A stretch of DNA of 13,139 nt, taken from positions 477,253 to 490,391 of the forward strand of contig KQ482063.1 in NCBI GenBank assembly GCA_001430745.1, in the 5' to 3' direction. This DNA is from Auxenochlorella pyrenoidosa (taxonomy: Eukaryota > Chlorophyta > Trebouxiophyceae > Chlorellales > Chlorellaceae). Below are positions 8,864-13,139 of the stretch, piece by piece. The stretch's first letter is position 1, and each line of letters begins with the position of its first letter. Both the position numbers and the translations under genes were made by a program. Under the pieces are notes generated by a model. The model had not been told where the DNA came from. It ran no database searches and was given only the letters and a program-made list of their open reading frames with translations.

Positions 8864-9718
8864 CGACGTCCCTCTGGCTAGCTGGCGGTCTGGACTGCGC
8901 TGGCGGGCTGTTGCTAGCAGCTACGTATTGCTCCCTGGAAGCGTAGATAGGCGGTGATGATGAATCTGTGAAGAGTAGTGGCCAGCAGGTGCTTAATCCT
9001 CTTCATGCCGAGCGGCGTGCCACAGCAGGATACCGCTGGGAGCTCCCTTGCATGATTGCACTAGCTTCATGGAGACAGCCGATGTGGGTATTCAGGTGAC
9101 TTGGGCCTTGGAGATGTGTACATGCTGCGCCACTCACTCTTCGCATCCCTGGCCTTGATGACATCAGTGCCCGTCCCCAGCACCCTGTTCCTCCCGCTGT
9201 TCAGTCCTGTGGATGGCCAGGATGCCAAGATATGATGGCTGGCACACAGCTACACTTTCCAAGCCCTTCATACCAGTCTGAACGACCAGATGCAATGCAC
9301 GCCAAGCTGGACCAGCTTGCCATCCCTCGGATGTCCCACGTCAAGCCATCGCTGCTCGGCATTCAACACGGCATTGCAGCCCGGTTGCCTGCAGCGTACG
9401 GACCATGCACACATATTTAAATCAGAGCGGGACCAATCCAAGCCACAAGGGCAAGCCACAGAGGCAACATGGTCGATGTTCAGCCATAGCAAGGAGCCGT
9501 GCTAGCATGAGCGGCAGCGCATCGGCGACGGAGGCAGCAAGCCTCACAGCAACCTTTGCTTGCGATCGCAGTGATCTCGAATCCAACTTGATGCAATACT
9601 CTTGCTGCGCCTCTGCAGCTCGTCCCTTCCCAGCGAGTCAGCCAGGCTCTAGCGGGTCGCTTTGCAACCTCGTGAGGGCGATCGGGGCGTACTAGAGCTC
9701 TGCAATAGTCGCACCGGA
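8864..9718. promoter_or_regulatory. Divergent intergenic region
   Basis: About 850 bp separate the proposed start of the minus-strand gene from the ATG of the HPAT gene. GC content is visibly lower than in the exons. A TATA-like TATTTAAA lies at 9414-9421 on the plus strand, about 300 bp before the HPAT ATG. Short open frames on both strands (for example 9405-9695 plus and 9492-9268 minus) show no recognisable motif. I see no repeats or RNA gene here. The promoter role is inferred from position only. Confidence 0.4.
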
Positions 9719-12700
9719 ATGGCTCCGCTGCGCTCAGCGCAGAAAGGCCGCAGGCCGGTGCCCTCTCGCCGCCTGCTCGTGGCGCTTGCTGGCGGCGTCT
9801 GCATTGGCTGGTTTGTAGGTTATCTCATCCTAGGTGGGCTTCGATGGTCTTGCCGGCATGCTGCGTAAGCAGTAGGAGCGCCCCTGACCGCTGTCCGCCT
9901 TGCCGCCGCCGCCGCCTGCCTGTGCCTGCTGCCCCAGCTAGCTGCCTGCTCTTCAACGAGCTGCATTGAGCACCTTGGGCCCTGAGCGTGCTCTCAATCA
10001 CAGCACATTGCGCAATTTCACGCAGGCTCTGGATCCGGCAGCGCCGTTGGCGTGCAGCAGGGGTCGGGCGATGGGGCCGCCGCCGCCGGCGCCGGCGCGC
10101 CGCCCCCCGACACGATCCACACGCTGTGCACGGGCAACGGCTCGCCCTACCAGAACTACCAGCTGCGCATCGCGTACGCCACCTACCGGCTGGTGCAGCG
10201 CATGCCGGGGGGCGAGCGCCACGTGGCGTTCACCCGCATCCTGCACCGCACCAAGCCCGACGCGCTCATGGGCGAGATCGAGACCTTCCGGGCAGACCCG
10301 CTGCAGCCCATGTGTGACGAGTGGTGAGCGGACCTGAGCAGCGAGGAGGAGAGCCTGGCCAGCGGGGGCTGGGCACGGTTATGCTGTGGAGGGCTGGCTC
10401 TGAAGGCTGGTGGTGCCTGCTGTTTGCCAGGGCGGTGAGTCTGGAAATAGCCCATGCATCAGGGCCCTAATGGGTTTCAGCATGACCACCTTCGCAGCCA
10501 TCAGGCTTGTACTGAGGCAGCAGCGTACCGCGCATCCGCCGCACGCTGCCCGGGGGCCCCGCTGGGGCGCAGGGCTGCCGCCGCAGCTGTCCCCTTGTGT
10601 GTGCCGACGAGAGGGCGGCTTGGCCCCTGGCCATGCTCCACTTTCCCTGCAGGTGCGAGTACCCTGTGAGCGATCGGGGGAACGCGGTGCGGCAGTTTTT
10701 TGATGCGGCAGCCAAGGACCCCTCCCTGATCAAGGCAAGCAGCACTGGGCAGCCTTAGGGCCCGGGGGGACGTGATAGGCATGCTGGGCAGGCGTGCCTC
10801 GTCGAGGCATCCGGGGCGCGTGCGTTGGACCAAAGCCCAGCGGTGCGGCTGCTGCCCCTGCTTGCCATCTTGCTGGCACCCCACCCGCGGTGTGCCTGTC
10901 TTTCAGCAAGCTGGGTTTTTGTCCTCCATTTCGTGCACGCCGCGCCGGGGAGTGCACGCCCCCGGAGCCAGCGAGGCTGCCACCTGCCGATGCCGCAGTG
11001 CGGTGCAGCTGTCGCCGATCTGGACCGGCTTGCTGTCTGCAGGCTGCCCGGCCTGCACCCTGACGGCTACATCTTGTTCTTCCTTGCATCTGGCCCTGCA
11101 GGGCGAGTGGCTGTACATGATAGAGAGCGACTATGTGTTTATGAAGCCGCTGCCCCTGCCGGACGCGCAGTCGCAGGCAAGGGAAGCCGCGCTGTGCGTG
11201 CTGTGCGCGCTGCGCACGCCTTACAGTGCTGCCCGCCCGCAGCATGCCGTGGACAGCTGCAGGACGCCCAGCCCTGCCATGCTGCATATGCTGGGTGGGG
11301 CTTGCGATTTACTTCCGGCTGCTGCAGTTTGAGCTTGGCATTGCAGGGGCGCCCCTTTCAGCGGGGCAGCAATACCTCGTTTGCCGGCGTGCCGCATGGA
11401 GAGGGGAAGCGGTACCCAACCAACAGTGCCCGCAGCCCCGCCTGCCCAGCCCGCGCTGCTTCCCTGCCGCGTCCACCCACTGCCTGCAGGCTGCCCACAA
11501 GGCCTGGGGCTACCCCTTCGACTACATCAACCCCAAGGCCTTCCCTCAGGCGAGTGTCTAAGTTTATTAGACTTTAAACTTATCAAAGTCTAAGCTCCCA
11601 GTGGCTCGCTGCCTTCATCCGAGTGCCCCAGCTCCCAGCCGCTTGCTGCTTTCATCCAAGTGCCTGTGCTGCCGCGCTGCCGCGCCTCGCGCTGCCGCCC
11701 CAGACGTACCCTGGAGCGCCCGCTGGGTGTGGCCCAGCCTGTCTCCCCTCGCGTCCGGGCGTCTGATTACCTGCTCTGTCGAATTCTGGCCTGAGGTGGC
11801 TGTGTCTGCCAAGGTGGCATCACCAGTGGCCTTAATCTTGCATGTCTGGGGTCTCCCGGTGTGCAGGCCATGCGCAAGCTGTACCCTGTGTCGGCAGGAC
11901 CTGTGGAGGACATCCCTGGCACCGGGCCCGCCCCCATGCTCATGCGAGCCGCCGACTGGATTCGGGTAGGCGGGCGGGCGGGCGGGCAGGCGAGGCGCCT
12001 GAGCGCTGGGCACCCAGGCAGCAGCCTCTTGCCCCCGGGGTCAGCAGAGAGGGTCTGGCGCTGGCATGGTCTGGCGCTGGCGTGGTCTGCTCCTATTTGA
12101 CTGATTGCATGCGAAACGGGGGCTCCTGCCCGCCGCTGACATGACTGTGCAGGTCACGCCGGACTGGGAGAGGCTCACGGCACAGGTGGAAGCTGACGAG
12201 GCGCTGAAGAAGCAGCTCGGCTGGGTGCGCCGTCGCCGCCGCCGGCACCGCCGCCGCCCTGCCTGCGCCTGCAGATGCACCGGTACTCGGCAGTGCGCAT
12301 GCAAACCTGCTCTCGGCCGGACGCCTGAATTCGCAGCAACTGGCCAGGCCATCTGACGACGCTGTATGTGACGCACATCGCATGCCAGGTTGCCCGCCCT
12401 GCGCCTGCCCTGGCACAGAAGCAAGCCCGCCTGGCCCGCCCGGGGCCCTCCCACACCTGCAGGTACGCGAGATGTATGCATTCTCCGCAGCCCTGGCCCT
12501 GAACAAGCTCAAGGTGGAGCTCAGGCCGCCGGGACAGACGCAGTTCATCTCGCAGGTGGGCAGGGCAGCAGTGGGGGGGCAGTGACTTGCAGGCCGCGGC
12601 AGCAGGTTTAACACGCGCTGAGAATGAATGGGCTGGCAGTGTGTGCTTGCAAGGTCGGCGTTGTTGCGGCGCTACAACGGTGGTAGGGCAGTGCGGGACC

Positions 12701-12887
12701 AAGGGCGGGAGGAAGGGTCATAGCCCAGCGCAGCGTGCCGGCTGCATTGGCAGCCGTTTCTCTTGCTGGCCCAGACCGCCGCACTCGCCTGGGCGTGCAC
12801 ACCACAGGCGCACGTGCTGCTTCTTTGCCTGTGCAGCTGCCCATTGACAACGGCCTGGGGCAGGCGCACGCGTTCCACTACACACAG
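9719..12887 (+). CDS. Hydroxyproline O-arabinosyltransferase (HPAT, GT95-like), nine exons, 3' end outside the window
   Basis: Exons: 9719-9833, 10026-10323, 10653-10734, 11102-11176, 11490-11549, 11867-11965, 12153-12224, 12463-12555, 12837-12887. Phases match throughout and give 315 residues, close to full length for the family (about 350-380). HPATs transfer L-arabinofuranose from the UDP-sugar to hydroxyproline of extensin-like wall proteins in the Golgi. Residues 1-18 are basic, 19-38 form a signal-anchor helix (type II topology), and about 39-67 a Gly/Ala/Pro-rich stem. The catalytic domain follows: HTLCTGNGSPYQ, FTRILHRTKPDALM, DPL, the acidic metal/nucleotide-sugar motif MIESDYVFMKPLP (about 171-183), GYPFDYI, MRKLYP-GPVEDIP-TGPAPML, VTPDWERL, LGWVREMYAF, then GQAHAFHYT near the end. 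The family is clear; the exact acceptor peptide is not. Introns 3, 4 and 5 begin with GC. The final exon should resume just after HYT. Confidence 0.9.
11558..11593. other. AT-rich inverted repeat in HPAT intron 5
   Basis: TTAGACTTT (11567-11575) and AAAGTCTAA (11585-11593) are perfect 9-base inverted arms around a 9-base loop. A second overlapping pair, AAGTTT and AAACTT, competes with it. The block is strikingly AT-rich for this window and lies just inside a GC-donor intron. Confidence 0.8.
11594..11667 (+). repeat. 37-bp direct repeat in HPAT intron 5
   Basis: Two diverged copies (11594-11630 and 11631-11667) both start GCTCCCAG and share a CTTTCATCC-like core. They directly follow the AT-rich inverted repeat. 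The region is non-coding. Confidence 0.75.
11966..11990 (+). repeat. GGGC tetranucleotide run at the start of HPAT intron 6
   Basis: Directly after the GTAGGC donor the intron reads as repeated CGGG units before becoming CAGG. It could form a G-quadruplex next to the donor. Confidence 0.7.
12052..12083 (+). repeat. 16-bp direct repeat in HPAT intron 6
   Basis: GGTCTGGCGCTGGCAT at 12052-12067 is repeated with one change at 12068-12083, and a third copy begins. It is a short intronic minisatellite. Confidence 0.8.
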
Positions 12888-13139
12888 GTGGGTCTGTGTG
12901 GCAAGTAGCGTTACGAAAGACTAACTCTAAGCCCAAACGACGTGTGGGCAGGGCTGGCAGCTTGCGCGCGCCCATGTCTGCCTTGCCTGGGCCCTGCCTG
13001 GCAACCAGTGAGGGGACGCCCTGGCGTCCATGCATGGCATGCACACCGTGCACAGCTGACCACCGACGATTGCCGCTGCCAGCGAAGGTGGGCTCGCGAC
13101 AGGACTGGCCCTGGCCTCAAGCCCTCCCCCCCCCCTTTC
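12888..13139 (+). other. Start of HPAT intron 9
   Basis: A GTGGGT donor follows the exon ending HYTQ. No acceptor with a matching downstream exon is visible. The window ends in a C-rich pyrimidine tract (about 13121-13139), as expected just before an acceptor, so the last exon probably begins shortly beyond the edge. Confidence 0.6.

Noticed and set aside
9268..9492. Cys-rich 74-codon minus-strand frame in the divergent intergenic region
   Set aside because: The cysteines show no finger-like spacing, there are no splice partners, and codon use is not GC3-rich.
9562..9569. GCGATCGC palindrome, known as a cyanobacterial HIP1 site
   Set aside because: A single copy in a eukaryotic intergenic region is expected by chance.
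11347..11388. Possible extra HPAT exon reading GRPFQRGSNTSFAG
   Set aside because: It has a good in-phase acceptor but only a poor GTGCCG donor. The HPAT family aligns without a gap when 11176 is joined directly to 11490.

Overview
The window looks like nuclear DNA of a GC-rich green alga (Chlorophyta; a trebouxiophyte or chlorophycean is most likely). The genes are dense and split by many short introns whose acceptors are mostly CTGCAG, TGTGCAG or CCGCAG. Exons have strongly GC-rich third positions. TGTAA, the green-algal poly(A) signal, sits where transcripts should end. The two recognisable proteins, a plant-type ADP-glucose pyrophosphorylase and a hydroxyproline O-arabinosyltransferase, are both typical of the green lineage. 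No prokaryotic operon, CRISPR array, tRNA, rRNA or transposase was seen.

Layout. (1) 361-3638, plus strand: the last eight exons of an ADP-glucose pyrophosphorylase gene, with the N-terminal half outside the window. A 3' UTR follows, with TGTAA at 4313-4317. (2) 5439-8863, minus strand: a newly modelled six-exon gene for a 449-residue protein I cannot name. Its 3' end converges on the AGPase gene, with TGTAA at 4585-4581 on the minus strand. (3) 8864-9718: a divergent intergenic region with lower GC, probably carrying both promoters. (4) 9719-12887, plus strand: the first nine exons of a hydroxyproline O-arabinosyltransferase (HPAT, family GT95-like), whose last exon or exons lie beyond the window.

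The two named enzymes serve different ends of carbohydrate metabolism: plastid starch precursor synthesis, and Golgi arabinosylation of hydroxyproline-rich cell-wall glycoproteins. Nothing suggests they work together; this is ordinary eukaryotic gene neighbourhood.

The most unusual signals concern gene structure. Three splice junctions of the AGPase gene are tandemly duplicated inside the adjoining introns, one of them at least five times. Four of 21 inferred donors are GC rather than GT, three of them in a row in the HPAT gene. The AGPase also has several substitutions at normally conserved positions. All exon models were built by eye from reading-frame phase and family knowledge, without transcript data.
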